Part shown: positions 10,706 through 22,235 of the stretch, one piece after another | How the letters are laid out: every line of letters begins with the position of its first letter | Position numbering within the stretch: position 1 is the first letter of the stretch | From: Owenia fusiformis | Lineage: Eukaryota > Annelida > Polychaeta > Sabellida > Oweniidae | Length of the DNA stretch: 64,000 bases | Assembly (NCBI GenBank): GCA_903813345.2 | Contig: CAIIXF020000005.1 | Location: forward strand, 21,393,375 to 21,457,374 | Direction: 5' to 3' | The notes under the pieces: generated by a model | What the model saw: only the letters and a program-made list of their open reading frames with translations | Told to the model about the DNA's origin: nothing | The model's database searches: none | Position numbers and translations under genes: made by a program

Positions 10706-13480
10706 GTCTAAATCTGGAGTCTGAAATTGAACATGTTCAATTTCCAAAATCTAGTTATTCTTTATTATTTTTCTTTCCCAGTTTTCTCGTTAACTAGAAG
10801 ATATTGAGTCAAGTCTTATATATGCTCCATTTAGGTCCTAGATCTTGTTTCTTGGAAAATGGGTCAAATTTTTATCTAGGTCAAAGGTCAAGAACTAGGT
10901 CAAATCTTACATTTTCAACATTCTGTCATTTATCTTCGTCGTTGTTTATCGTAACTCCTAAATCTTTTTTTCATCATGTAGCTTAGAAAAAGCCAAAGCA
11001 AAGATATGACATTAGATTTTTGATTACGCTTACCGATTTTGAAATATGGCGTCCAGAAAGTAGGTCAAAATAACAAGTTCTCCAAATTTAACATCTGAGT
11101 TATAAACTAAGGGTAGAATTTACTCAGGAATCCGAATCTGCAAACCAAATTTCGATCCGACTTCCGGTTTGAAAGTTATGGCGTTTTGAAATTTCGAGAA
11201 AAATCGATCTGATGATATCCTTATAGAAAGTCAAGAGTAGCGAAGAAAATATAGAAAAAATCATCTATCCTTCTTTCCTATCCTGTCTGATCATATTCTT
11301 CTTATCTATCCTTCCTTCGTATCCTTTCCTTCCTTCCTATTCTATATCCTATCCTATCCTAGAACTGGGTCAAATCTTACATTTTCAACCTTCTGTCTAT
11401 TATCTTTGTCGTTATTTATCGGAACGTCTTCATCTTTTTTTTTTCTCTTTCATATGTGTGCCATCCGTTTTTTGATCACTCTTTCCGATTTTGAAATATG
11501 GCGTCCAGAAAGTATGTCAAAATAAAAAGTTCTCCAAATTCAAGGTATGAGTTATCAATTAGGGGTAGAATCCGAATCTGAAAACCAAATTTCGATCCGA
11601 CTTCCGTTTCGGAAGTTATGGCGTTTTAAAAGCTCCAAAATCGCTAAATTTGGTGCCCATGTTAAGTCAATGGGAAAAAAAGATTTTTTTTGAAGTGAGA
11701 AATATGAAATATAGACTCAGTTCAGCTTAATTTAATGAAAGCCTTCAAAAGAAGGGGACCTCAAATGCCAGTTAGTTTCAAAATTTGGACACCAAAATGC
11801 CTAGGTCAAAATCTAGGTCAAATTCAAAGGTTTTCCTCATTTTTGCGTTTCTGACACTACACTTCAATTATATTCTTCGAAATTGTGTATACATGTAGCC
11901 AAGAGTGTGCTAATAGTGTTAGCCTTTTGCCGTCAGAAAGTATTTTGACCCACTTTTGAGATATGGTATCTGAAAGTAGGTCAAAATAAAAAAATCTCCA
12001 AATTTAACGTATGAGTTATGAATTAGGTGTAGAATTTTGTCAGGAATCCGAATCTGCAATTCAAATTTTGATCTGACTTCTGGTTCGGAAGTTATGGTGT
12101 GTCCAAAAAGTAGGTCAAAATAAAAAGTTTCCAAATTTAACGTATGAGTTATGAATTAGGGGTAGAATTTTGTCAGGAATCCGAATCTGCAAACCATATT
12201 TGGATCTGACTGCCGGTTTGGAAGTTATGGCGTTTTGAAATCGATCTGATGGTATCCAGATAGAAAGTCAAGAGTAGAGAAGAAAATATTGAAAAATTCA
12301 TCCATCCTTCCTATCTGATCCTATCCTATCCTTCCTATCTATCCTTCCTTCGTATCTTTTCCTTCCTATCCTATCCAATCATATCCTTTCTTCTTATTCT
12401 ATCCTATCCTTCTTTCTTATTCTATCCTATCGTTCCTTCCTATTCTATCCTATCCTACCTTCCTATTTTATTCATCCATCTTTTTTTGGATGACTCAGCT
12501 TATTCTGGATGACTCGGCTTATTCTGGATGACTCAGCTAAAAAAGGTCTTAATCTGGAGTCTGAAATTGAACTTGTTCAATTTCCAAAGTCTAGTTCTTC
12601 TTTATCTTTCTTTCTTTCTTCCTCCTAACAGATTTTCTCTCCAACTATAACATCTTACTTAATCCAACCTACATGGTTGACTAGGGAATGTATCTGGCTT
12701 TCTGGGAAATTAGGTCAAATTTTTATCTAGGTCATAGGTCAAGAACTAGGTCAAATCTTGGATTTTCACTTATTCACCACTTTTCTCAGTCGTCTTTCAA
12801 TATTTTCACTCCGTTTTTTTTTCATCATGTTCCTTGGAAAAAACGCTAATTCCGTAAGGCAAATCGTTTTTTGATTTCTCTTACCGATTTTGAGATATTG
12901 CATCCGAAAAGTAGGTCAGAACAAAATGTTCTCCAAATTCAACATGTGAGTTGTGAAATAAGTATAGAATGATCTCAGGAATCCGAATCTGCAAACAAAA
13001 TTTGGATCGGACTTCCGGTTCGGAAGTTATGGCGTTTTGAAAGCTCAAAAATCGCTAAATTTGGTGCCTATGTTAGGTCAATGGAAAAAAAGACTTTTTC
13101 GAAGTGTAAAATACAAGATATAGACTGAGTACAGCTTAACATAATGAATGCTTATAAAAGAAGGGGACCTCAAAAGCTACATAGCTTCAAAATTTGGACA
13201 CCAAAATGCCTAGGTCAAAATCTAGGTCAAATTCATAGTTTTTCCTTATTTTTACGATTCTGACACTACACTTTAATAATTTACTTTAAAATTTTGTATA
13301 CAGGTAGCAAAGAGTGTGCTCATAGTGTTAGCCAATTGCCGTCAGAAAGTATTTTGACCCACTTTTGAGATATGGTATCCGAAAAGTAGGTCAAAATAAA
13401 AAGTTCTCCAAATTTAACATATGAGCTATGAATTAAGGGTAAACTTTTCCCAGGAATCCGAATCTGCAAACCAAATTTCA

Positions 13481-13506
13481 CTTGACCGTGTAAGTTCACG
13501 GTCAAG
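13481..13506. other. Perfect 10-bp stem hairpin
   Basis: CTTGACCGTG, loop TAAGTT, then CACGGTCAAG. It lies exactly where the repeated block ends and before the tRNA-like unit at 13596, so it may mark an element border. It has no T-run and is not a terminator. Confidence 0.7.
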
Positions 13507-13595
13507 TACGCATTTCAGAAAAGTTTCTGTTAAGTTTTATGTCTGAAACCATGTCAGTGGATGCGGAGATATTTCTATGTGGTGACAGTGTCTAA

Positions 13596-13670
13596 GGTAC
13601 ATGGCTCTATGTGTGATGGTTAGCACTTAGAATTTGTGTCCATCAGATCTGGGTTCAAATCCAGAATACA
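13596..13670 (+). ncRNA. tRNA-Gln-like Pol III unit (pseudogene or SINE head)
   Basis: The D-arm GTGTGATGGTTAGCAC resembles tRNA-Gln, and the T-arm TCTGGGTTCAAATCCAGA has a perfect 5-bp stem with a box B. T-runs follow from about 13671. The outer ends do not form an acceptor stem, so it is probably a tRNA-derived retroposon head rather than a working gene. Confidence 0.5.
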
Positions 13671-13839
13671 TTTTTGTTTTTTATTTTTGCTTTATTTCAT
13701 ATTCAACCACAGTTCAATTACTGAGTACCACTTTTCCTCATATCAAGGTCGAATGTAATACAAAGACAAGAACACAAATGTGTACAAAATGTCCCACCAA
13801 TGGGTGATCCCGTCAAATGGTTATCCTGAAGATGAGTAG

Positions 13840-14515
13840 ACAAGACTTTATCCAACACAATTTGAGTACAGAAAATCCAAAATGGCCACCTTAAAATTTA
13901 CCCAGAATGTCAAAAAATTAGTCAGTTCTAGATTTTCATACTAAGAACCACCCCTGAAAATTTGAAATTGATCTGTCAAACAGTCAACCAGAAAACATGT
14001 TCACAAAACTTTACAGACAAGATTTTAGTACGAAAAATCCAAAATGGCTGCCTTGACATTTACCCAGAATCAAAAAAAAGTAAATCAGATCTTGACTTCC
14101 ATACTAAGAATCATCCCTGAAATTTGAAATTGATCTACCAAATGGTTAACCTAAAAACGCGTAGACAAGACTTTACAGGCAAGAATTTAGGACAGAATAT
14201 CCAAAATGGCTGCCTTGACATTTATCCAGAATGCCAAAAAACTAATCAGATCTAGATTTTCATATTAAGAATCATCCCTGAAAATTTGAAATTGATCTAC
14301 CAAACGGTTCACCAAAAAATGCTTAGACAAGACTTTAAAGGCAAGACTTTAAGACGGAAAATCCAAAATGGCTGCCTTGACATTTATCCAGAACTAATTA
14401 CATCTAGATTTTCATACTAAGAATCATCCCTGAAAATTTGAAATTGATCTATTAAACGGTTCACCAGAAAATGCTTAGACAAGACTTTACAGACAAGATT
14501 TTAGGACAGAAAAGT
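13840..14515. repeat. Tandem array with AAAATCCAAAATGGCTGCC unit
   Basis: Four or five units of about 135-160 bases, each with AAAATCCAAAATGGCNGCC, ATTTACCCAGAAT and CCCTGAAAATTTGAAATTGAT. The array family resumes after the TIR element at 14861-17594 and finishes near 17770 with a GGATGGACAGACAGACAGAC tail, so the element split it. Confidence 0.8.
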
Positions 14516-14860
14516 CCAAAATAGCCGACAATAAAAAAGTGATTATGAGTTTTTGCTGATTTCTTCTTACAAAATTATCACATATAACTACTGTTAACAA
14601 TAATATAGGCTTTCACAACAAAGTACACCTGAAGTTATTTATAAGCTACTTAATAGTTAAGGTATGAAAACTCAAAAACACCATTCAATATGATACAAAG
14701 TATCTTAAGACATTCAAAATGGCTGTCATGACTGAGCTAACAGGTCCAAAACCTGATCAGATGTAAAACAAAGTGAGCTGAACAAGATGTTAAAGTTTTA
14801 AAACTGTGAAGCTGTTTTTCTTAAAGTGCGCAGACAAGGATTTTAGCATTTGACTTCAAA

Positions 14861-17594
14861 CAGTGTAGACGCAATGGTTTATTAATGGATGGTCCGTCAA
14901 TTGACGGATCATTGTTTCAATTTTTTTATCATCCGTTAATTAACGGATAAAGAAAAAACGTTAATTTGAATTGGAAAACGGCAAAATAAAAGACTGGGTC
15001 AGTTATCAGTTGGAATTTAATTTACTGCTGTGGAGAAAAAACAATTACATCCGACAAATGTGCTGCATACAACGCATGTTTTCCATGTGTGCTTTTACAT
15101 TTCTATGTGTGCTAAATATTTTACAGCCTGTCAAAGACAGCTGGTTGATTCCAGCATGAAAATCTCTTCATCATCATGCATTATTTTGGGAGTGTAATTC
15201 AGCCATACATGTATGTCTGGCATGTACATATGTGTACGCAATAAAAATGATTCGCAATGTTTATTAGTAAATAATAGTTACATTGAGTTCAGGATTCCAC
15301 GCTATAATAAGAAATACAATCTTATATTTAGGCCTAGAACTTCACCGTTCATTCACGATAAAAAAGGAAGAATCAAAGATTTTATATTGTATAGTGCAAT
15401 ATGTTACGCTCTGAGGACCAATATGTAACATCAAAAAGATAAATAATACATATAAATATAATTAATTCTTACATTGGCGACGGCATTTAAAGTTGCGAAG
15501 TCATACTCTGTATTTTAATTCCAAATGCATGTGTATTGCACCCCATCATATGTCAATATTGCCTTTAAAGTTTCTTTTATACGATAACTTTCCGTATTTC
15601 TGTTGTAAGAAATTTGTGTCCCAAGAAAGGAATGTACTCTACGTATTAATGGACTGCCTGCCATGGATCATCGCAGAATTTTAGAATTTTCCTCATCTTA
15701 GGAAATAAAAAGTTGATGTTAATTTACGGACTGGGAAACAATCATTCCCTGACTCATTTTACATTTTCATTTTTCTATTTGTTATCTACAGACAAAGCAA
15801 GAAATGAAAAAACAAAAGCGATTACGACATTGGTCGTTTGACAGACGATATTAAATGTAAGATCGGCAGAAACTACAGTAAATCTATTTTCAAACCTTAC
15901 ACCATGACAAGTGGTCAGGATGAGATCTTTTTTGTGTGCACTTCTAGCTCACATTGGTAGTTATTATACTGCTCAGCTAACTCAAAATATACAATAAGTT
16001 CAGACGAAGCGCAGTACACAGGATAAACACCAAAACAAACAATTTTGATAGGGAGTGAGTGGTTTAAGGTTTGCAATTAGATGTACTGTAATTTCTGGCT
16101 TTTACATCCAATATAAACCACCCTCCGATGGTGATGCATCTATTTTAAGCTTTTACGTCCAATACCTGCCCTCCTGATGGGTTGTCTTTTTTGGCAAATT
16201 AATGTAACTAGTTTCATCAGATAACATGCAATGTTCGCTTAAGAAAAATCTTTTAATATTTGCTATACATCTGGCTATAGATTTAGCCATTACTTATTGA
16301 ATTGATCTATAGTTTTCTCCCGAGTTTTCTTCTGCAAATAGAAACATTAACATAAGACCCCTTCTAAATCTTGTGGAATTACATACTTATAAAACCTACC
16401 TTGAAAGACCCCCTCTAAAGCTTCTAGAATTGCATGTTTATGAAACCTATCTTGAGATACTCTCATTGGCTAATAAGTCTGACCTTGTGACCTAAGCCTG
16501 TATCTCATTATCATAAATTATGAATTAGACCCGTCTTCGATTATTTTAATTATCATTATTCATTTAAAACATATATTTCTCATTAAATATAAAAACAAAT
16601 TAATATAATTGTTCAAGGACATCGCAGAAGACATTGTTTGCATCATAAATTCGAAGAAAATTTTGATATTTTTTCTTCTTTCTGTGATATTTCGTTAAAT
16701 TTTGAAGTGAACTCTTATTTTAGTGGAATGCAGTCATGAGCCGACTCATCAAATATAAATTTGATTTCATTGTTCAAGAAAAAACTAAGACAAGAGAATT
16801 AATTCATTCAACGAGCTTTTCAATAAGTCAGATTAGAAGATTTTACTACGAAATTCACAACTCATGTTATTCTTAAAAAGTAAATTGGCAACATCTCAAT
16901 TATTTCAATAGTTATAAAATTAACACTGCCTCATGCGATTGCATTGAGAATTACTATTTTAATATAATCAAAACTTTAAATTTTGAAGGATTTCGATAGG
17001 AACCTTTAGAAAATACATTTTACATCAATAAAAATAAATACGCAAATATAATGACTCCGGGACTATGACATCTGTGGAATGAATGCATTCATAGCTAAAG
17101 TCCAATGAATAAATTTGGCATATATTTAGGTGAAAAACACTACAAAACAAGAATGAACTTTGGCTTGGTTCCCAAGCAGTAATTTCGTCTTGATACAGCG
17201 TCGGAATACACAAATTATACAAAATTTTATTATGGAAAGGATTATTCTAAAATGGGGTTTATAAAATAATGAGCTAGTAACTGTGAAGTCCATCTCATGT
17301 ACGGATGAAACATTGCAACATATTGGAGTTTAAATATTCTATACGCAAGTATCTGTAACTGGTCCCTGGCCTCGGCCATGCTGGGCGATAATAAAGGACA
17401 CCAAGGACACCCGTCAATTGACGGACGATTCAAAAACTGACAGAACATGAATCAAATTACAGGTACCCGTTATTTGACGGATGAAACGTCAAACGAAGTA
17501 TTTATATTGGCATGCGCATTTAGGAAATCTTTCTATGAACGGCCCATCCGTCAATTGACGGACCATCCATTAATAAACCATTGCGTCTACACTG
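14861..17594. mobile_element. 2.7 kb TIR DNA transposon (no transposase recognised)
   Basis: The left end CAGTGTAGACGCAATGG at 14861 is matched in reverse complement at 17578-17594. The inverted repeat extends about 50 bases through GGTCCGTCAATTGACGGAT. The flanks are TCAAA at 14856-14860 and TCAAA at 17595-17599, a probable 5-bp target duplication. The palindrome CCGTCAATTGACGG or close variants (CCGTTAATTAACGG, CCGTTATTTGACGG) occur near both ends, at about 14895, 14928, 17409, 17468 and 17549. CAGTG ends recall hAT, but hAT duplicates 8 bp, so the superfamily is open. Internal ORFs are at most about 70 codons and unrecognised, so it is probably non-autonomous. Confidence 0.85.
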
Positions 17595-17790
17595 TCAAAA
17601 TGGCTGACAAGAAGTAGGTATCGAGTTAAATTTTCTTCATACATCTGTATGCACTCATAAGTTATCTCTGAAAATTTGAAGGTGATATCTGTAGCGGTTT
17701 TGGAGAAAACTGCCGGATGGACAGACAGACAGACAAGCCTAGGCTGACAATATGTGTGGTGGGGACATAAAAATGCCTCGTTCAAAAATC
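17595..17790. repeat. Tail of the split array with GGACAGACAGACAG motif
   Basis: Continues TCAAAATGGCTGAC..., then GGAGAAAACTGCCGGATGG, ACAGACAGACAGACAAG, and ends near GTGGTGGGGACATAAAA. It is the 3' half of the array interrupted by the element at 14861-17594. Confidence 0.6.
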
Positions 17791-18235
17791 AAATGTTGCA
17801 TTTCATTTAGTATACATACAGTACTAAACCCTGGGTATTAAACTAACCCTGCCTATTTATATCATACGAGTTGAAACTATCAAACTTGAAGTTGTCATTT
17901 ACCCATTAAAATGTATTCTTATTTTCTAAGGGTTTACCAATATAGCAAGCAAGAATATCTGTATCAAGTATGGGCTACTGGGGCACCCTAGAACATGACT
18001 AAAACCAATCACGTAATGAGCAACGTGTAATAGCTCCTTTACACGTAACAAGGCACAGGGTGAACAAAGGTACAAATCACTATGTTAATTGGGAAGATGT
18101 TGATTGAAACACAACTGATATAATAACAAACCAAATGGTGCCAGAATCAACAACAATAAATCAATCCAATGTTAATGTAACCTTACTTTTTCAAAGCTGA
18201 ACACCAATAGATAGGATGAAAGTTAATTATTAAAT
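17790..18235. other. Unassigned intron DNA
   Basis: No coding frame or repeat recognised. Confidence 0.5.
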
Positions 18236-18239
18236 AAAC

Positions 18240-18660
18240 CCAATTGCAACTTTGTCACACCGTTAAGTGGTTTTCCTGGAATCGCGATGACAAGATTTAT
18301 CTAAAAATTTCCAAGATGGCCACCAGAATGTAAAATGGCCGCCGAAAAGTTAATAAGCTCTAGAACCTCTTACTATGTAACATGTGTAAAAAATTTGAAG
18401 CAAATCCATTAAGTGGTTTTCCTGGAATCGCAATGACAAGATTTATCTAAAACTTCCAAGATGGCCGCTAGAATGCAAGATGGCCACTGAAAAGTTAATC
18501 AGCTCTATAACCTCATACAATGTAACATATGTAAAAATTTGAAGTAAATCCGTGAAGTGGTTTTCCTGGAATCGCGATGACAAGAAAGTGAGACGCTGCC
18601 CGCGCGCCTGCCTGCCCGTCAAGCTGACGACAATATTGTACCTTTTTAGGTACGATAAAA
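18240..18660. repeat. Tandem array with AAGATGGCCGCC and CTGGAATCGCGATGACAAG
   Basis: About three units of about 135 bases: TTTTCCTGGAATCGCGATGA, CAAGATTTATC, CTTCCAAGATGGCCGC, CAGCTCTA and ATGTAACATATGT words. Same family as 35400-36350, 38200-39400, 44280-45090 and 45790-46045. Ends in a short GTACC...GGTAC hairpin near 18638-18653. Confidence 0.8.
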
Positions 18661-18725
18661 ACATGAAACTCTCACGCTTACATTGTTTGAAAACATTACT
18701 TTGCTTGAAAATGAGACTAATCTGA

Positions 18726-18930
18726 CATCATTTTTCTGCGCATGCATTGAAGTTCACGTTCATGCTTTGTTGAATAAGCGTCTGTAAAACCAATGTGTAA
18801 GAATATGATAATCTACATGTAAATACCTTTAAGCTGCAAGCTGACCCACAGAAAATAAATAAATTGGACGTCATTTTTCTGCGCGTACATTGAAGTTCAC
18901 GTTCAAGTTTTGTTAAATGCGTGTAACTTT
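18726..18930. repeat. Two direct copies of a TTTTTCTGCGC block
   Basis: CATCATTTTTCTGCGCATGC at about 18727 and GTCATTTTTCTGCGCGTAC at about 18869 are both followed by ATTGAAGTTCACGTTCA, giving two copies about 142 bases apart. Confidence 0.65.
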
Positions 18931-18949
18931 ACTGTCTCTATTGTCTTGT

Positions 18950-19350
18950 CTTATATACATATTAATCCCCCCTTCGCTCAGTTTTAATTATTTACGATTA
19001 TCTTTTATATATTTACAAAACCAGCAATGACATTAATTTTGTGATTATAATGCCACTTACAAGTATTTTAAACAAGTTGTGTAGACCCCCATTGCTTGAT
19101 TTATAGCAAAAACATTGGCATTTGCACTTTGGTGAGGTTGCGCATTTTCTAATAGATCTTGTATCTTACAAGCCTATCAGTTCAAAAAAAATTATAGAAG
19201 ACCTAACATATTTCCCTGTGTATTGCGCCTATTCATTTAGCAATGGAATTTCAAACTTTTTCTTGGTAAAATTAATCTACAAGATTTCTGGAAGTTTTTA
19301 TCAAAAATGGGCTGATCCCCCTCCTTTCATTTTAACCAATCACCAGGCGT
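18950..19350 (+). repeat. Dispersed repeat A, copy 2
   Basis: Contains TGTAGACCCCCATTGCTTG, ATTTGCACTTTGGTGAGG, TGTGTATTGCGCCTATTC and ends at CAATCACCAGGCGTG. It aligns to copies 1 and 3. The copy lies about 150 bases beyond the donor of the FAM184A exon at 19499. Confidence 0.65.
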
Positions 19351-19498
19351 GAGTATGGCAACAACTTCCTGAAATGAAATTGACATTATTTTCGAGAAGT
19401 GGCCTCTTAATTTAATTGGAGATTTTACACATTGGTTTGTAAATAATCCTAATGTTCAAAAATCATCACACAAATATCTTTTAATTTAGTGTTCAAAC

Positions 19499-19616
19499 CT
19501 TTTGTTTTGTAATCTCAATGGCCCTATCTAGTTCCATCCTGGCTGCCTGCATCTGTGTCTTATGTGCCTTGTTGTGTTGGTCTAAGTCCATAGCATATTT
19601 CTCCCCAAGTTCAGAT
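19499..19616 (-). CDS. FAM184A: FAM184A-like coiled-coil protein, internal exon 4 of 5 seen
   Basis: A 118-nt exon, phase 2 in and phase 0 out. The acceptor is CTATTTAG|ATCTGA and the donor is AAAAG|GTTTGA. Joined to the previous exon it reads RSELGEKYAMDLDQHNKAHK followed by TQMQAARMELDRAIEITKQK. The human protein as I recall it has RSELNHQHAAAIDLLRHNHH and ELAAAKMELERSIDISRRQ at this point. The phase fits both neighbours exactly. The donor GTTTGA departs from the GTAAGT-type consensus but is the only one that keeps frame and alignment. It is a short coiled-coil segment flanked on both sides by repeat-filled introns of 12.0 and 16.6 kb. Confidence 0.85.
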
Positions 19617-19739
19617 CTAAATAGAATACACTTACATTCAAGAGTAAACAAAATATTGCATTCATATCAATTTAATTCAACTTTTTCACAATTTCTTATA
19701 TTAGTCTAGAATAGGTATGTTGAAATAAAATGACATCTT

Positions 19740-20110
19740 ACATTTTGACGAGCACCTTAACCATGGTTATCAAATGAAAGGTAAAGGGTTTCTTTATTGA
19801 TACTGAGATTTGCCAAGATGAAATAGGTGTCGAAGTGACATTTTGCATAATTTTTTTTTTGAAAATTCTATTATATAAAATAAATATATACCATGTTTAA
19901 TCAATTAGGGGGGATTTTGGGACCTTAATAGTTTTTTCTTTCGGATTTGCATGCAATATCGACTAAAACGAGTGTGTTCAAAATATGATGACAACGTTAA
20001 CACATTTTGACGAGCAGCTTAACCATGGTTAATAATTGAAAGGTAAATGGTTCCTTTGTTGATACTGAGATTTGCCTAGATGAAATAGGTGTCAAGGTGA
20101 GTTTTTTGGT
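19740..20110. repeat. Two direct copies about 260 bases apart
   Basis: TTTTGACGAGCACCTTAACC at about 19743 and TTTTGACGAGCAGCTTAACC at about 20005 are each followed by about 90 similar bases (TTGATACTGAGATTTGCC, GATGAAATAGGTGTC). Noncoding. Confidence 0.7.
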
Positions 20111-20231
20111 AAAAATGTGTTTTTGCCCAAAAAATTTTAAATTGATAAAAAATATTTTTGAAAATTTATTACATAAAATACAGTCTAGTTGACTCTCACA
20201 AGTCAAACAAAGCTCATAATAATAACAAGAA

Positions 20232-21121
20232 CAACGGCAATGCCAAAGCGTAGCGAATCCCATCGAACAGAAATGGCATGCATTTTAACAAACGAAATAT
20301 ACAGCAAATATCACAAAAGACACATAAGAAAGGCCACCATTTTCAAAATGGTCGCTCACTAGCCAAGTTGTCATCAGAAGAAGTAATATGCTTTTTCTTT
20401 ATAGTATTCACACACCAAATATGAAAAAATCGCTCCACTACTTTTCGAGTTATAGTAAAACACTTTAAATTGGTTGAAATTTTTCAAAATGGCTGCCTTC
20501 TACCAAAAGTGTCATTGGACAGTGTACCATGCTTATGTCATTCACATACCAAATATGAACAAAATCGCTCCACTACTTTTCGAGTTATAGTAAAATACGT
20601 TAAAATGGCAGCCATTTTTCAAAATGGCCGCCTTCTACCAAAAGTGTCATTAGACAGTGTGCCATGCTTATAGTATTCACAAACCAAATATGAACAAAAT
20701 CGCTCCACTACTTTTTGAGTTACAGCAAAAATCGTAAAATAACGAGTAAAGGCCGCCATTTTTCAAGATGGCTGCCATGTGCTTCTTTAATATCTCTATT
20801 TCTAGCTTTATCAATGTCCTATATAATTTTTTACATTTAAAACATATTGCTATTACAGTTTTACATATTGCACCTAAATTACTGTAAAATCGGCACTAAA
20901 ATGGCCGCCATTTTTAAATGAGCGGCCATTTTGAAAATCGGCTTTCGACCAGAACTTCTACCCCCAAAGGGTATATGTGTACAAAATATGAACAAAATCG
21001 GCCCAACGGTATTTGAGTTATTGCCCGGACGGACGGATGGACAGACGGATGGACGGACGTACGTACGGACGGATGGACGGAGGCGTTCCCTTTATCCCTC
21101 CGAACTTCGTTCGATGGGATA
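20232..21121. repeat. Array element B, copy 1, with inverted ends
   Basis: Starts with AACGGCAATGCC and GCGAATCCCATCGAAC and ends with CCGAACTTCGTTCGATGGGAT. The ATCCCATCGAAC start is the reverse complement of the GTTCGATGGGAT end. Between them lie tandem ATGAACAAAATCGCTCC units with paired AAAATGGCCGCC words and, before the right end, a GGACGGACGGATGGACAGAC tract. A second copy is at 26170-27020, and lone termini occur near 29092-29123 and 58186-58216 on the other strand. No protein is encoded. Confidence 0.7.
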
Positions 21122-21548
21122 ATAACTTGTCATTTGATCCTAGATTACCTACAGGAGTAATACATTGGGCTCATTGGCACTGACCAATAAGCTTTGCATT
21201 CCATTAGGCAGTGTATGTCTGGTGTAGAACTCATGATTAATACTAGTACATTTGACATATATTTTTATATGATTTTCATCTTCTATCTTCTATTTCATAA
21301 TTATTCTCATTTGTAATTCACTGTAATTTCATTGGTACCATCATGGGCTTTCAATTAGCATGGGCTTTTAACTAGACAGGTAGGCAACTTCCAATATTTC
21401 ATACATAAGCATTGCCTTTGGGTTTTCAAAATTGGAGAATGTACACATTCCAAGAAAGTCTTATTTTATACATTTTATGGATGATTTAAGAAATAACTCA
21501 AAAATAAAAACATGATTATCTGCAAAGTCAACGTCCCTTATACCTATT
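21122..21548. other. Unassigned intron DNA
   Basis: Nothing recognised between array element B and repeat A copy 3. Confidence 0.5.
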
Positions 21549-21831
21549 TATTACAGGTCATGTAGACCATTGTTGCCCAATTTATAGCAAAAACATTGAC
21601 TTTTGCACGTTGGTGATGATGCGCCTTTTTAATAGATCTCATATCTTAGAAGGGTATCAGTTCAAAAAATATACTAGATGACCTAACATATTTTGCCATG
21701 CACTGCACCTATTCATTTGGCAATTCAATTGTAAATTTTCTCTTGAAAAAATAAATCTTCCAAATTTGTTGAGTTTTCTTGCAGAAATCCCCTGATCCCC
21801 CTCCATCATTTTTGTACGATCACCGGGCGTG
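21549..21831 (+). repeat. Dispersed repeat A, copy 3
   Basis: Shares GTAGACC...TTGCCCAATTTATAGCAAA, TTTGCACGTTGGTGATG, CACTGCACCTATTCATTTGG and the terminal GATCACCGGGCGTG with the other copies. It stops precisely where the transposase fossil begins (GCGTG|TTAAAGG), so one of the two probably inserted into the other. Confidence 0.65.
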
Positions 21832-21832
21832 T

Positions 21833-22235
21833 TAAAGGTCTCATCGGAATCGCTCCTCGGGGTAGCCCTACGTTCGTCAGTTCACTATACCATGGTAGCA
21901 TATCTGACAGAGAATTGACAGAGCGTTCTGGCTTTTTAAGACTGCCATTCAATAAGAACGATGATGTTATGGTGGACAAGGGTTTCTTGATAAAAGATTT
22001 GCTCGATCCCCCATTTCTTGGCCAGAACGATCAAATGGATGCCAATGATGTGTATCAAACACAGCAGATTGCCGTAGAAAGAATACATGTGGAACATAGT
22101 ATCAATAAAGTGAAAAATAACCACATCTTTCATCGAGCAATCCCGATCAATCTTTTCGGATCTATCAATCAAATCTGGGCTAACAGTGTGTACTTTCCCT
22201 TTTTCAGCCACCTATTATTTCACAAGACAATTTTA
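21833..22235 (+). pseudogene. DDE_Tnp_4-type transposase, C-terminal fragment
   Basis: One open frame reads KGLIGIAPRGSPTFVSSLYH, GSISDRELTERSGFL, DDVMVDKGFLIKDLL, DPPFLG, QTQQIAVERIHVEHSINKVK and NHIFHRAIPI. This is the classic tail of DDE_Tnp_4 (THAP-associated or ISL2EU/Harbinger-like) transposases. In those proteins the GF.I.DLL...PPF block precedes the final acidic residue within IA..RIHVER. Here IAVERIHVEH keeps that glutamate. The N-terminal half with the first aspartate(s) is missing; upstream lies repeat A. The frame loses similarity after about 22210. It is a plain DNA transposon relic, autonomous neither in length nor in context. Confidence 0.8.

Larger units (their letters stand above)
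9040..13480. repeat. Composite of duplicated AGGTCAAA blocks and pyrimidine satellite
   Basis: A 350-500 bp block rich in AGGTCAAATTTTTATCTAGG, GAACTAGGTCAAATCTT and AGGAATCCGAATCTGCAA recurs at about 9260, 10800, 11360, 11700-12250, 12700 and 13200. The blocks are separated by TTCC/TATCC satellite and by a TGGATGACTCGGCTTATTC repeat. The AGACTCCAGA hairpins mark the left end (9064-9140), and similar words recur at 10705 and 12545 at internal block borders. It looks like a transposable unit amplified by unequal exchange. The many short ORFs inside are satellite artefacts. Confidence 0.7.

Noticed and set aside
18590-18660. GTACC...GGTAC hairpin as a transcription terminator
   Set aside because: Terminators of this form are bacterial; this is the end of a tandem array in an animal intron.
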